Of a stretch of 64,000 nt of DNA, positions 26,095 through 36,213 are shown piece after piece. How positions within the stretch are numbered: the first letter of the stretch is position 1; every line of letters starts with the position of its first letter. The notes beneath the pieces are model-generated. The model was not told the DNA's origin. It made no database searches and saw only the letters and a program-made list of their open reading frames with translations. The translations under genes and the position numbers were made by a program. The DNA comes from Palsa-1248 sp963737835 (GTDB lineage Bacteria > Gemmatimonadota > Gemmatimonadetes > Gemmatimonadales > Gemmatimonadaceae). Location: assembly GCA_963737835.1 (NCBI GenBank), contig CAVTUH010000001.1, forward strand, positions 1,736,001 to 1,800,000. Reading direction: 5' to 3'.

Positions 26095-26430
26095 ATGGGG
26101 GCGGACAAGGAGCTCGAGGTCCTGCAGGGGACGCTGGACCTCCTCATTCTCAAAGCGCTCAGCTGGGGCCCGCGACATGGTTACGCCGTCGCCCGCTGGA
26201 TCGCTGACCGCACCCATGACGAGCTAGTGATCGAGGATGGCGCACTGTATACCGCCCTCCATCGACTCCGCAAACGCGGCTGGGTCGAGAGCGAGTGGGG
26301 ACGATCGGACGCCAATCGGACGGCCAAGTACTACGAGCTCACACCGGCTGGGCGCACGCAGCTCCGCGCTCGAACATCCCTCTGGGAACGCTACGCGGCC
26401 GCTGTGTCGCGTATCCTCAGCACCGCGTAG
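26095..26430 (+). CDS. PadR family transcriptional regulator
   Basis: 111 residues. It shows the PadR winged helix: LQGTLDLLILKALSWGPRHGYAVARWI, then IEDGALYTALHRLRKRGWVESEW and RTAKYYELTPAGR. These short PadR proteins precede ADOP-type permease genes in Acidobacteriota and Gemmatimonadota, and here the permease starts 9 bp after the stop codon. It probably represses its own operon; a palindrome sits over its ribosome site. Confidence 0.95.
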   Translation: MGADKELEVLQGTLDLLILKALSWGPRHGYAVARWIADRTHDELVIEDGALYTALHRLRKRGWVESEWGRSDANRTAKYYELTPAGRTQLRARTSLWERYAAAVSRILSTA

Positions 26431-26439
26431 GGAGATCGT

Positions 26440-29116
26440 ATGCGGGGCGTGAGACGACTGTTCCATCTCGAGCGCAGGAAACCGGACATCGACGAGGATG
26501 TCGATGCCGAGATCACGGCACACCTCGGGATGCGCATCGAGGAACTGATGGGCCGCGGCATGAGTCCCGAAGCGGCGCGTCGAGAGGCCCTCCGCCAGTT
26601 CGGTGACGTCAATGGCGCGCGGGCCGCGATCGCGGCGCTCGACGCGGCACACGAGACCCGCGCCCGCTCGAGCGCGGTCTGGTTTGGGCTCAATCACGAC
26701 ATCCGCTATGCGTGGCGGCGGCTCGTCTCGAGCCCGGGGTTCACAACGGTCGCCGTGCTGACACTTGCCCTCGGTATGGGCGGCGTCGCCGCCATCGGCA
26801 GCGTGGTCGATCACGTCCTCCTCGAGCCCCTGCCCTTCCCGCACCAGGATCAACTGGTCCGCATGTGGCCGGCTGAGCCCAAGCGGCAGACCTTGGGAAC
26901 CATCTCGGTTCCCGATCTCGAGGACTGGCAGCACGGTCAGCACGACATCGCGTCCGTCGGCGGCTACTGGTACGCGCCAGGCCAAAGTGGCGCAGACCTC
27001 ACGGGCCTGGGCGAGCCGGAACGGCTTTCCGCCGCGCAGATCACCCCGGGGTTCTTCGAGACACTCGACGTCAAACCGGAGCTCGGCCGCCTTCCGAGTG
27101 CCGACGAGATGGCAGAAAACGGCCCGCGCGTCGTCGTGTTGAGCGACGGACTCTGGCATCGCCGCTTCGGCGCCGATCCGACGATCATCGGTCGCGCCAT
27201 CGACCTCGATGGGGCGCCACATGTCGTCGTCGGTGTCATGCCGCCGGCAATGCGATTCCCCGGAGATGGGCCGGACATTCTGGATGTCTGCGCTGCATGA
27301 GGCACAAACCGCAACGCCGTGGAAGATTCGCGCAGTCCGGTGGCTCAACGTCATCGGGCGCCTCGCGCCCGGCGTGTCGGTGACACAGGCACAGGCCAGC
27401 CTCGGAGAGCTCCAGCACCACCTGGCCGACGCCTACCCCGACGGGGATTTCGGGTGGACGAGCGCTCGCGTCGTCCCACTGCTCGACTCGATCGTCGGCG
27501 ACGTGCGACCAGCGCTCCTCGTGATGCTGGGCGGGGTCGGCTGTGTGCTGTTGATGGCGGCCACCAACATCGCCGCGTTGCTGCTCGCCCGCACAGCGGC
27601 GCGCGAAACGGAGTTCACCGTGCGCTCGGCGCTTGGCGCCCCGCGCCGACGCCTCGTGCGCCAACTGATGGTCGAGTCGATGCTGTTGGCGCTGATCGGC
27701 GGTCTCGCCGGCGTCCTCGTCGCCAGACTATCGCTGCCCGTCATCGCGCTGCTCGCGCCCGGAGAAGTGCCGCGGCTCGCACCTCGATTCCAATGGGACG
27801 TCCTGGGATTGACGCTGTTCGCCTCACTCGCCACGGGGCTTCTGCTTGGATTGCCACCGGCGCTCAAAATCGCCGCTTCGAGTGACCACCCCGTGAATGC
27901 GGATGGCGGCACACGCGGCGCGACGGTTGGTCGCCACCGACTGTGGGCACGTCACGCACTCGTAGCGGCTGAAGTCGCGGTTGCCGTCGTGGTCGTATGT
28001 GGTGCCGTGCTCATGGTGAAGAGCTTCCGCCGCCTGATGGCAACTGAGGCCGGCTTTCGTCCCAACCATGTGCTCGCCATCAATTTTCAAATGGCGGGAA
28101 CGGGGGACGACAGCAACATCGCGCAGCAGGCTCGCTATTACGGGAATATCCTCGACCGCGTGCGGGATGTCCCCGGTGTGCTGGCCGTCGGCGCTACGAA
28201 GCTGCTGCCCTTGCAGGGCGAAGAAGAGCATTGGGGGTTCGGCATCGACGGCGAACCGCTGGCGCCTTTGAGCCAGCGACCGGTCGCACTCGTCAACCAC
28301 GTGAGCACTGGATACTTCACAGCGATCGGCACTCCGGTGCTCGCCGGACGCGAGTTCACGCGGGCCGACACGGCTGGAACGAAGGATGTCGTCGTGGTCA
28401 ACGAAGCGTTCGCCCACAAGTATCTTCCTGGCGCGATCACCAATGTGCCGGGTCGACAACTCGTGCTCGGTGACACGACTCGCGTGCCCATCGTTGGCGT
28501 GGTCCGAGACATCCACGAGGATGGCCTCGACGCGGCGCCCCAGCCGGCGATGTACCTGGCGGCGCCACAGAACATGCGCTCGTCGGTGACGCTCGTCGTG
28601 CGGACACGAGCCGATCCGGTGGCGATGACTGGAGCAATCGAGCGTGCGATCTGGTCGCTGAACAAGGATCAGACGATCACGAGCGTCAAGACGCTCGACG
28701 AGGTCGTGCGGCAATCAGTCGCACGGCCGCGCCTTCTCTCGGTACTCCTCGGGACCTTCAGCGGGCTTGGACTGTTGCTCGGCGCCCTCGGGATCGCAGG
28801 CGTCGTCGCGTACGCGGTCAGCGAGCGCAGGCGCGAGATCGGGCTCCGCGTCGCACTTGGTGCCTCTCGCTCCCAGGTTCTGCTCTCGGTTATCAGAGAA
28901 AGCGCAAGCCTCACGCTGGTGGGCGTGGTCGTCGGACTGGGTGTCGCGCTCCTGGCGACACGCGCGATGCGCTCCGTGCTCTTCGGCATCGGCCCGGCGG
29001 ATCCACCAACCTATGTGGAAGTCACCGCGCTCTTGGCACTCATCGCGCTACCTGCCGCGTACCTCCCCGCCCGCCGAGCGCTCGCCGTCGACCCCATAGA
29101 AACGCTGAAATCGTAA
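26440..29116 (+). pseudogene. ADOP/MacB-like ABC transporter permease, frame broken near 27278
   Basis: A protein of about 890 residues split over two frames. Frame one (26440-27300) has the N-terminal ADOP helical region (DEDVDAEITAHLGMRIEEL, EAARREALRQFGD), the first membrane helix (GFTTVAVLTLALGMGGVAAI) and the MacB periplasmic core (VLLEPLPFP, PGFFETLDVKPELGR). At GGCCGGAC-ATTCTGG (about 27278) homology passes to the next frame (FWMSALHEAQTATPWK), which continues with FtsX-like helices, a second periplasmic domain (AIGTPVLAGREFTR) and the last three helices (ERRREIGLRVALGASRSQVL). One extra base explains the break. No ATPase gene is adjacent, which is usual for this family. Confidence 0.85.
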
Positions 29117-29222
29117 CGGCCTGGACAAATCACGGCGCCAGTCACGGTGCACCGTGGCCGGTTCTCGCTTGGTCGTGTCCACCTTGAGCCCACCTCAAGC
29201 CTCACTGCGCTGCAACGGGCCG

Positions 29223-29660
29223 TTAGGTCAGGCGTTGGGAGCGAACGCTGACGATTGTTGCCTGCATGACAGCAACCACCTTGTATGCCGTTCCTGAGAA
29301 CGCTCGCACTTCTCCCGTGCAGACCGTGAGAAGTTTGCCCGCGCTTTGCACCCTTCCAATGGCCAAGAAGCGCTCGCCGATTGCAGGTCGCAACAAGTTG
29401 ATCTTGAACTCAGCTGTGACGACGTCGCACTCGGGCGCCGCCTTGGTCAACGCCGCATAACCGCAGGCACTGTCAACAATGCTTGTGATTGCGCCGGCAT
29501 GCACATAACCGTGCTGTTGGCAAAGCCGTTCAGAGAATGGCAGAGCGATTTGCACCTCACCGTCAGCCACGGAGACAAGCTGCGCCCCCAACGTCGCCAT
29601 CAGACTCTGTGCGTTGAAGCTGACCGCGATTCGCTCCTGGATGTCGTTCACTGGCAACAC
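29223..29660 (-). CDS. PaaI family hotdog-fold thioesterase
   Basis: 145 residues from a GTG at 29660 (GTG at 29651 also possible; no strong ribosome site). The pattern MATLGAQLVSVADGEVQIALPF, QQHGYVHAGAITSIVDSACGYAAL and VTAEFKINLLRPAIGERFLAIG is that of PaaI/YbgC-like thioesterases: the HGYVHAG loop and the Asp of SIVDSACGYAA are the usual active-site elements. It probably hydrolyses an acyl- or aryl-CoA. It converges with the permease gene; the gap of about 106 bp has a palindrome CACGGTGCACCGTG near 29142-29155. Confidence 0.9.
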   Translation of the reverse strand: MLPVNDIQERIAVSFNAQSLMATLGAQLVSVADGEVQIALPFSERLCQQHGYVHAGAITSIVDSACGYAALTKAAPECDVVTAEFKINLLRPAIGERFLAIGRVQSAGKLLTVCTGEVRAFSGTAYKVVAVMQATIVSVRSQRLT

Positions 29661-29896
29661 CCGGTCTCGAGGAAATCGCGTGTGACGCCCGGCCGTGCTC
29701 GCTCCTCGGGGTGACGGGCGCGCAAAGCAATCCGTGACGCCGCTGAATGCGCTGCGTGGACGCCGTGATGCGGGAGGGTCCCTGGCGCTACCAAAGGCGA
29801 CCCGGAGCAGGAAGCATTCGAACCAATGTAGAACCACAACTGCCGCTGATCACGCGTAGCGCACCAAGATCGCTCGAATTCCGGTCGATGCAAGAA

Positions 29897-29930
29897 GGAT
29901 CGGCGCCGGGACACAACCCGACGCCGATCC
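29897..29930 (-). terminator. intrinsic terminator after the Ig-domain lipoprotein gene
   Basis: GGATCGGCG (29897-29905)/CGCCGATCC (29922-29930) form a perfect 9-bp stem. On the minus strand TTCTTG follows; on the plus strand CCTTTCCCTTTCTT follows, so it may act both ways. The gap 29661-29896 shows no gene. Confidence 0.7.
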
Positions 29931-29942
29931 CCTTTCCCTTTC

Positions 29943-31706
29943 TTACCTGGGTGGTCTGGCGCTTGTCGTGGCCGCGACCCTCGAGGAGCTCGGGGCTGGA
30001 GCGATGACCATCGTGTAAGTCTGCGTCACGAAGGCTTCGTTGCCGCCGTTAACCTGATTGGTATTGGCGAACGTCACGGTGAAGGTGAACGTTCCCGCCC
30101 GCGTCGGCGTTCCAGTGAGACCGACGTCCTTCACGCCGACAATCGGGTTGTCAAAGGTCAAGCCTGGCGGAGCACCCGTGCTAATGCTCCAGGCCCAAAG
30201 TGAGGAATTGTCACTCGCGCTTGTGCAGGCGGTGGATGCCACGAACCCCTGGGCATACAGCACGCCCACCGTGCCGTTTGGCTCGGGGACTGGGCCTATT
30301 TCGCACCCACCCTGCGGTTGCACGGTCCCCCCGTTGAACGCTAGCGAGGCCACAGCAACGCCCGGCGCCGCCGAGTTGATCAGATTGACCGTGAACCCGC
30401 CGTACACGCCACTCGTCTTCGGCGCCCCGTAGATCTCAGGGAGAGTCCCGCCGAGGGGGATCGCCAGGCCGTCCGGGAGCGTGCCGTTCGTCACAGTCCA
30501 GGAGTCGCTGCCGGTCGTCGGGCAATCCCCTGTGGTCGTCAGCAGAACGTCGGCGACCGTCCCGACAGTGAGTGCGGGGAGTGTCGGCGACGTGGTGATG
30601 GTGCAAGCCGAGCTCTGGCCGCCGGTCACGGTGTAGTCGACGGTGATCATCAGCGGCGCGTTCTGCGCGAACTGGGCATAGACGGCGACCGTCCCCGTGA
30701 GCGGGTTGCCAGCGGTGGTAGGCATCGTCTGCGCCGCTGCCGAAAGCGTGATGGCGTTGCCGGAGACGTTGGCCGCGAGCCAGGGGGCGTTCGCGGAGAC
30801 GACCGCCGTCACGGGGCCGACGGATGCCGGCGTGACGGTGATGGTCTGTGGAGCGGGAGCGGCGTTGACGGACGCCGTGAACGCGACAGTGCCCGACGGG
30901 CTCATGGTCGCCGGCGTCAGCGTGCACGGACTGGTGGCGCTCCAGCTGCCGACGGCAGTGCCGGAGTTCGTCTCCGTGCCGGACGCCGTGCCCGTTGTGT
31001 ACGTACCGCTGAAGAAGTCGGTCGTCGAGCCGACCAAGGTGTCCGCGATCGTCGTCGATGTTGCCGTATGGCCGAGATAACCCGACAAAACGTTGTTCGA
31101 GCTCGCGACGCGGGCTAGGAATGAGTTCGTGCCCGCGATCCCAAGGAACACCGTGGCCTCGGGTGTCGTGTTGGTCGAGGTGGGCGTCTCGAAGCCGCAA
31201 TACGTCGCAAGGGCCCCTTCGGCGCCCTCCACCGCAAGGACGCCGACCACGGGAATGTTCGAAAAGCCAAAGAATGAACAGGACGCGTTCAGCACGCTGG
31301 CGACATTTCCCGTGCACATGTCGGGTGGCGTCGCGTTATCGGTGACCGTGAACGCACCGTTGTTGAGGCTTCCGCTCAGCGTCAGCGTGGACCCGTTGAG
31401 GAGCGTGATCGTGATCGTCATCGAGGAGCCGCTCAACGGGTGCACGGTGGTGCCCGCGGGACCGATGCCGGCCCGGGCGGCTGACGCGGCGAGAACCTTG
31501 TTGGACGCCGGCGTCGTGATGGTCGCCTTGAACGAGCCCGTGGCCGCCGGACTGGCGACCGCCCCGACATAGGTGGTCGTCGTGGGATTGCCGCCGCCAC
31601 CCGGGCCCGTGGGATTGCCGCCGCTCGGCGCCGTGCCGCTCGAACCACACGCGCTGAGGGCCGCCACGACAGGCAAGAGAGCAAGAGCATGTTGGATGCG
31701 CGTCAC
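29943..31706 (-). CDS. Ig-like domain lipoprotein
   Basis: 587 residues from GTG at 31706, with AAGGGG at good spacing. Residues 1-21 are a lipoprotein signal (LALLPVVAALSAC) with the acylated Cys near residue 20, then a Gly/Pro/Thr linker. The body is Thr/Ser/Ala-rich and all beta. A BACON-like or Ig-like stretch (APWLAANVSGNAITLS) is at about 320-370. A putative-Ig module at the end reads TGAPPGLTFDNP, then TGTPTRAGTFTFTVTF, the typical GxPxGL...xGTPTxxGxxxFTV pattern. It is likely a surface adhesin or matrix protein. Confidence 0.75.
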   Translation of the reverse strand: MTRIQHALALLPVVAALSACGSSGTAPSGGNPTGPGGGGNPTTTTYVGAVASPAATGSFKATITTPASNKVLAASAARAGIGPAGTTVHPLSGSSMTITITLLNGSTLTLSGSLNNGAFTVTDNATPPDMCTGNVASVLNASCSFFGFSNIPVVGVLAVEGAEGALATYCGFETPTSTNTTPEATVFLGIAGTNSFLARVASSNNVLSGYLGHTATSTTIADTLVGSTTDFFSGTYTTGTASGTETNSGTAVGSWSATSPCTLTPATMSPSGTVAFTASVNAAPAPQTITVTPASVGPVTAVVSANAPWLAANVSGNAITLSAAAQTMPTTAGNPLTGTVAVYAQFAQNAPLMITVDYTVTGGQSSACTITTSPTLPALTVGTVADVLLTTTGDCPTTGSDSWTVTNGTLPDGLAIPLGGTLPEIYGAPKTSGVYGGFTVNLINSAAPGVAVASLAFNGGTVQPQGGCEIGPVPEPNGTVGVLYAQGFVASTACTSASDNSSLWAWSISTGAPPGLTFDNPIVGVKDVGLTGTPTRAGTFTFTVTFANTNQVNGGNEAFVTQTYTMVIAPAPSSSRVAATTSARPPR

Positions 31707-31789
31707 ACGGACCCCTTTCGCGACGGGTGGAACCCCTAGAGCGAGGCACTCGGTACTGCAGGCATCACCACCCCAATGACCCGTTTGTC

Positions 31790-32002
31790 TCACCCTTGAG
31801 TCGGATCGCCGGGTCGGGATCCCAGAAGCCCGTTAGAACCCATACCGATGGTCAGAGGCAGCATGTGCACCGCGTTCCCGCCGAAGCGGTCCGCGGTTGC
31901 GCTGGTGGCGAAGAACTTCGCCTCGCCGAACAACTGTACCGGCCCGGTCATATCCAAGCGGCTCCTTCTTCCCCGGTATCGTGGCGAAGCCGTATCACCC
32001 AC
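31790..32002 (-). pseudogene. possible C-terminal fragment of an outer-membrane beta-barrel gene
   Basis: The frame reads GPVQLFGEAKFFATSATADR and then FGGNAVHMLPLTIGMG before a short tail and stop. Alternating hydrophobic residues and the VHMLPLTIG end resemble the last strands of small outer-membrane barrels. There is no upstream part of such a gene, no signal peptide and no good ribosome site, so it is probably a remnant. The rest of 31707-32202 shows nothing else. Confidence 0.3.
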
Positions 32003-32202
32003 TGGCCGCCATCAGGCGACGTTTGTCGCCGCGTCCGTCGGCTTGAGCTGGATCCCGTGACTCAGCCTCGAGGCACTGGGAGTGTCAGTGGCTTTCTGCG
32101 TGGCGGCGACGGCTTCGATCATGGTTGTCGGCAACGTGATCTGCCGCTGCATGTCGCGGCCACCAGCCCCACCATCGCGGCCATGGGAATCACACGCACT
32201 CG

Positions 32203-32625
32203 TCACTCGGCCATGCGTTCCAAGACATAGCGGTTCTTCGACGGAAAGATCAGGATCAAGCGATCGCCCTCGAACCGGTAGTCCGTCGCTTCGTCCGGGC
32301 CTGCACGTGACAGGACGGGTTGATTCCTGTCGCCGGGTCTCACATGCACCTGCACCCACTGCTTGAACACGATTCGGCCGCCCTCTCGCGTATACGGCCC
32401 CGCATTCCCGTTCGCATCGTCTATCGGGCCGTCGCTCAGCTTGAACCGGACATTCGCTGAATAGTAGTTCTTGGTGAAGATGAACAAGCCCTGCATCGGG
32501 TGCCCAACACCGTTGATCTCGTACGTCACGGCTTTCCATGCGCCGACAAGGGCGCGGTCCTGATCGGCGGGAGACGCAGCTGCAGTAAGCGCAAGCGAAA
32601 TTACGAGACCGAACCTTCGAAACAT
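32203..32625 (-). CDS. secreted lipocalin-like protein
   Basis: 140 residues from ATG at 32625 with GGGGAGG 6 bp upstream. Signal peptide MFRRFGLVISLALTAAAS. The mature start DRALVGAWKAVTYEINGVG, then GLFIFTKNYYSANVRF, is the pattern of the lipocalin-like domain family (LxGxWK...G.l.ft..yys). The end DRLILIFPSKNRYVLERM fits the last strand. It probably binds a small hydrophobic ligand outside the cytoplasm. It lies 31 bp after the CocE gene stop region, same strand, so it may be downstream in the same transcript. Confidence 0.75.
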   Translation of the reverse strand: MFRRFGLVISLALTAAASPADQDRALVGAWKAVTYEINGVGHPMQGLFIFTKNYYSANVRFKLSDGPIDDANGNAGPYTREGGRIVFKQWVQVHVRPGDRNQPVLSRAGPDEATDYRFEGDRLILIFPSKNRYVLERMAE

Positions 32626-32656
32626 TCCGTCCTCCCCAAGGCAAAGGCGCGGTGGG

Positions 32657-34504
32657 TCACATCACTCCGACCTCAATGCGCGACGCGCATGGGCCACCGT
32701 GATACACCCGGTGCTCCTCGGCGTGAAAATCGGACGGCTTGGCGTCGAAGATGTTGGGCATGTATGTCTGCGGATTGCGGTCGTAGAGAGGAAACCAGGA
32801 ACTCTGGACCTGCACCATGATCCGGTGCCCTTTGAGGAACCGGTAGAGTTGCTCATGCAGGTCCACCGGAAACTCCTGCACGCTGTTTTCCGCGACCGCC
32901 GCCGGCCGATCGAATCCCGAGCGGTAGCGCCCACGCATGATGTCCTCGGCTACCATAAGCTCGTATCCGCCCATGCGCGGGTTCGCCGCCACGCTGTCGG
33001 GGTAGACGTCGATGAGCTTCACGACCCAGTCGGCATCACTCCCCGTCGTCGACGCGCAGATGTGCGCGGTCACATCACCGGCGATGGTTACATCGTCCGT
33101 GAGCGGGGCGGTCTGCCAGGTGAGCACATCGGCCCGGTGGTCGACGAAGCGCTGGTCCTCGAGCAGCCACCCATGCCACCGCGTCCCATCGATGGGGCGC
33201 GGCATGTAGGGAATGGGATGCGCCGGATCCGAGACGTAGGCGTCGAACCCGCTCGTCGTCGGCTTCTCGAATGCGAGCGCGCCCCGATCACCGAGGTAGA
33301 TGGTGCGCCCCTGTGCGGCGTGCGGGGGCCAGCTATCGAACGTGTGCCACGCGTTCTCGCCACTTTCGAAAATCCACGCCGCGGGGAACTTGCCATCGCC
33401 CTCACCGTGCAGATAGTAGGCAAACCACGGCCGTTGAATCTGCGCGCGGAAGTAGTCGGACGTCTTGCTACCGAATTGCACGGCGCCGATCGAGTCCCCG
33501 GCGCCCGGACGCGCCCACTCCCCATGGTACCACGGCCCGAGCGCAATGCGCGTCGTGCCGGCAGGATCGTGCGCGATGACGGCTTTGTAGGCGCCTTGTG
33601 GTCCGTAGATGTCCTCTTGATCCCAAAACCCACCGACGAACAGCAGGGGAACCACAGGCTTGGTGAGAGCGAGCTCCATCGCCTTCCCCTGCCAATACGC
33701 GTCCCACGCTGGATGCGTCCGAAATCCGACCCATGATGGGAGGTCGGTGATTCCGGTTGCCTTGGCGATCGAGTCGAGCGTTGGGAATTGGAGGTACCAG
33801 TCGTAGCGATCATACCGATCGACCGGCACCCCACGCGTCCCGTCCTTGGTGAACTCCATCGCCGCAGCGTACTCGACGCCGAACGACTGGCGAAACGCGC
33901 CCTGGTGGAAGAAGTCGTCGCCGATCCAGGTGTCGGTCATCGGTGCCTGCGGCGACACAGCCTTGATGGCGGGATGCGCTGCCAGGGCCGCGACACCGGC
34001 AAGCCAGCCGGGGTACGAAATCCCCATCACCCCGACCTTGCCACTGTTGTTGGGCAGGTGCTTCACGAGCCAGTCCACCGTATCGTACGTATCAGTCGAC
34101 TCGTTGGTCTCGTGATCACGCGGATCGTGCTGCGCGCGATTCATGATGAACAGGCCTTCCGACCGATAGCGGCCGCGGATGTCCTCCGTGACGAAGATGT
34201 AGCCATCGGCAGCCAACTCCCGATACGTCGCTGGCAGCGTGTCCGATGGAAACGCGCGCGCTGCGCTGTACGGCGTCCGAATCAGCATGATCGGCAGCGG
34301 CGCCGTGGTGCCCGCCGGGATCAGCGCGACGGCGAACAGCGTTACCCCATCCCGCATCGGGATGGTGAGTTCCTTGCGCTCGAAGCGCATCGACGGCTGC
34401 GCCAGCGCGGTCGTTGTCAGGCTGCACGCGAGCAGCGCCGCCAGCCACCGACTTGTGGATGCACTTCTTGTCGCCACGCTCGACACTCCGGTTGGGGGGT
34501 CCAT
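32657..34504 (-). CDS. CocE/NonD family (S15) hydrolase, secreted
   Basis: 615 residues from ATG at 34504; GTG at 34477 with GGAG upstream gives a tidier signal peptide (ASTSRWLAALLACSLTTTAL, cleavage near AQPS). The S15/CocE core follows: IPMRDGVTLFAVALIP, PLPIMLIRTPYSA, EDIRGRYRSEG, DWLVKHLPNNSGKVGVMGIS with the nucleophile Ser in GISYPGW near 164, VGGFWDQEDIYGP (Asp) and GPWYHGEW (His). The C-terminal jelly-roll region reads DWVVKLIDVYPDS and HRIMVQVQSSWFPLYDRNP. Relatives hydrolyse X-Pro dipeptides, acyl esters or glutaryl amides. The long open frame upstream of 34504 is only antisense to other genes. Confidence 0.9.
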   Translation of the reverse strand: MDPPTGVSSVATRSASTSRWLAALLACSLTTTALAQPSMRFERKELTIPMRDGVTLFAVALIPAGTTAPLPIMLIRTPYSAARAFPSDTLPATYRELAADGYIFVTEDIRGRYRSEGLFIMNRAQHDPRDHETNESTDTYDTVDWLVKHLPNNSGKVGVMGISYPGWLAGVAALAAHPAIKAVSPQAPMTDTWIGDDFFHQGAFRQSFGVEYAAAMEFTKDGTRGVPVDRYDRYDWYLQFPTLDSIAKATGITDLPSWVGFRTHPAWDAYWQGKAMELALTKPVVPLLFVGGFWDQEDIYGPQGAYKAVIAHDPAGTTRIALGPWYHGEWARPGAGDSIGAVQFGSKTSDYFRAQIQRPWFAYYLHGEGDGKFPAAWIFESGENAWHTFDSWPPHAAQGRTIYLGDRGALAFEKPTTSGFDAYVSDPAHPIPYMPRPIDGTRWHGWLLEDQRFVDHRADVLTWQTAPLTDDVTIAGDVTAHICASTTGSDADWVVKLIDVYPDSVAANPRMGGYELMVAEDIMRGRYRSGFDRPAAVAENSVQEFPVDLHEQLYRFLKGHRIMVQVQSSWFPLYDRNPQTYMPNIFDAKPSDFHAEEHRVYHGGPCASRIEVGVM

Positions 34505-34558
34505 CTCGCCCGTCCCGCTGGTCGCCCTTCTGCGGAAGAAACTACGAGAGGGGACGCC

Positions 34559-34720
34559 GTGCTGGAACGGCCGTTGACCGTTCCCGCCCAGGCGCCCTGG
34601 TTGGATCTCTCCTCGAACGCCAGACAGATCTTCACCCCGAGGAGCTCGGAATACATTGAGTTCGATCAGCCCGACACCGTTGTCAGCGCCATCCGTGAGG
34701 TGTTCGACCAGAGCAAGTAG
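34559..34720 (+). pseudogene. possible C-terminal remnant of an alpha/beta hydrolase
   Basis: Fifty-three codons from GTG at 34559 (AGAGGGG 6 bp upstream) read WLDLSSNARQIFTPRSSEYI and then EFDQPDTVVSAIREVFDQSK. The order of a turn, EYIEFDQPDTVV and a final amphipathic helix looks like the last strand, loop and helix of an alpha/beta hydrolase. The catalytic part is absent. It may instead be a small real gene. The remaining 34721-34912 holds only one repeat palindrome. Confidence 0.35.
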
Positions 34721-34766
34721 CGCGGTCCTCCGCGCGTCCGTCACTCGATCGTGGCCCTGGACCGGG

Positions 34767-34790
34767 AGGGGCGACGCATTGCGTCGCCCG
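34767..34790. repeat. GGGGCGACGCA palindrome
   Basis: AGGGGCGACGCA and TGCGTCGCCC form a near-perfect palindrome in the gap between the CocE gene and the serine hydrolase gene. Same unit as at 2639, 39928, 42569 and 54489. Confidence 0.75.
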
Positions 34791-34912
34791 CTGTTGTCGT
34801 GGATGTTGCTTGTGGTTGCGGGTCGCGGCTGACGCAACGCTGCTAGGGGCTGGGATGTCAAACGCGTGCCCGCCCTGGCTCCCGCTAATCCTGGCCCTGA
34901 TCGGAGGCACGC

Positions 34913-36112
34913 ATGGCGTTGGGAGACGCACGCTGGTTCGGTCGTCGCGCGACCGGCGCGACCGCGGTGATGGTCGTGTTCCTTGGACGTGCGTTGGACG
35001 CCCAGTCTGCGCCCGCCGCCCCGCCCGACACGCTCGCCGCCGACTCCATCGCGGCGGCCGAGTTCGCGCGTGACAGCATCGGCAGCATCACGGTCGGCAT
35101 CGTTGCCGGAGATCATCTCATCTGGACCCGCAGCTACGGCTACGCAGACATGGCTGCGCACCGACTGGCCACCCGGCGGACGGTCTACCGAATCGGTTCG
35201 ATCACCAAGCCGTTCACCGCCGTGATGCTGCTCCAGCTCGTCGAGGCTGGCACCGTGCACCTCTCGGACCCTGTGCAGCGCTATTTCCCCGAGTTCGAGC
35301 GGGTCCGGGGCCTTCCGGCAGGGACGGCGCCTCCAACGCTCCTGCAGCTCGCCACCATGGGCGCTGGCCTGCCTGCCGAACCGCGCCGCGAAGGACCGTT
35401 CTGGACCGGGCCTGTGGCGCAGTGGGAGGAGACCCTGATCGCTGCGCTCGCCCACACGAGCTACGTCTACACCCCCGGCACACAGTTCTCCTACTCCAAC
35501 ATTGGATACGCGATCCTGGGCGCCGCGTTGAGCCGCGCAAGCAAGACGCCGTACGTCACGTGGGAGCGAGAGCACGTGCTCATGCCGCTCGGCATGACGC
35601 GCACCCGGTTCGAGGTCGACTCGGAGGTCGCGAGCGATCTCGCGCGGGGGTACGATGTCGCAAACGATGGGTCAGTGAGTGACACGCTTTCAGCGCGCGA
35701 GTTGCGGACCGGGCGCGGGTACAAGGTGCCAAACGGCGCGCTCTTCACGACCGTTGACGACTTGGCGCAGTTCGTCGCCTTCGAGCTAGGCCGTGGCCCG
35801 GAGAGTGTGCTTCCCCATTCCCGACTCGACATCGCCTACGCCGACATCGTCGCGACGAACGTCGCGATGAAGGTGGGCTATGGCCTCGGGTTCATGGCTC
35901 TGCGGCGGGGCGACTTCACGTGGACGGGACACACCGGTGGCGTCGCTGGCTATACCGCGGCAATGTTCTACGACCGACCGAGCCAACTCGGAGTCATCGT
36001 CTTTCGCAACGCAACAGGCGGAAAAGCACGGGCAAATGTGGCGGCAACCATCCTCGAGCGACTCGTGCAATCGAACCCGACTCGGGCCCAGCCCGTGGCG
36101 CCCGGGCGATAA
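34913..36112 (+). CDS. class C beta-lactamase-fold serine hydrolase, secreted
   Basis: 399 residues with a signal peptide (TGATAVMVVFLGRALDAQ). Motifs of the penicillin-binding/AmpC family are SITK (RIGSITKPFTAVM, nucleophile Ser near 96), YSN (FSYSNIGYAILG, near 195) and HTG (WTGHTGGVAGYTA, near 343). Related enzymes are beta-lactamases, D-aminopeptidases and esterases, and the sequence does not tell which. It has a GGAGGCACGC ribosome region before the ATG. Genes on both sides are S15 hydrolases, which suggests peptide or amide scavenging outside the cell. Confidence 0.93.
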   Translation: MALGDARWFGRRATGATAVMVVFLGRALDAQSAPAAPPDTLAADSIAAAEFARDSIGSITVGIVAGDHLIWTRSYGYADMAAHRLATRRTVYRIGSITKPFTAVMLLQLVEAGTVHLSDPVQRYFPEFERVRGLPAGTAPPTLLQLATMGAGLPAEPRREGPFWTGPVAQWEETLIAALAHTSYVYTPGTQFSYSNIGYAILGAALSRASKTPYVTWEREHVLMPLGMTRTRFEVDSEVASDLARGYDVANDGSVSDTLSARELRTGRGYKVPNGALFTTVDDLAQFVAFELGRGPESVLPHSRLDIAYADIVATNVAMKVGYGLGFMALRRGDFTWTGHTGGVAGYTAAMFYDRPSQLGVIVFRNATGGKARANVAATILERLVQSNPTRAQPVAPGR

Positions 36113-36213
36113 CGGCGCGAGAATGTAGTCGGACGCGCTGAGCGGAGGACACCCGGACGCGTGCCCGTGTCGTTCACCGCAGCGGTCCGCCAGGCATCGG
36201 AGGATCATCGGGA

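Noticed and set aside
29112..29235. attC-like TAACGGCC ... GGGCCGTTAGG inverted repeat.
   Set aside because: The left core does not fit RYYYAAC; it is better explained as a palindrome between converging genes.
31707..31800. Possible second c-di-GMP element before the Ig-domain lipoprotein (GAGACAAACGGG on the minus strand).
   Set aside because: It lacks the GGCAAACC, GAAA loop and GACGCAAAGC that define the class.
34505..35575. Long open frame upstream of the minus-strand CocE gene, giving a 972-residue protein.
   Set aside because: It is antisense to the serine hydrolase gene, has a low-complexity Arg/Gly-rich sequence and no family features; the CocE protein starts at 34504 or 34477.
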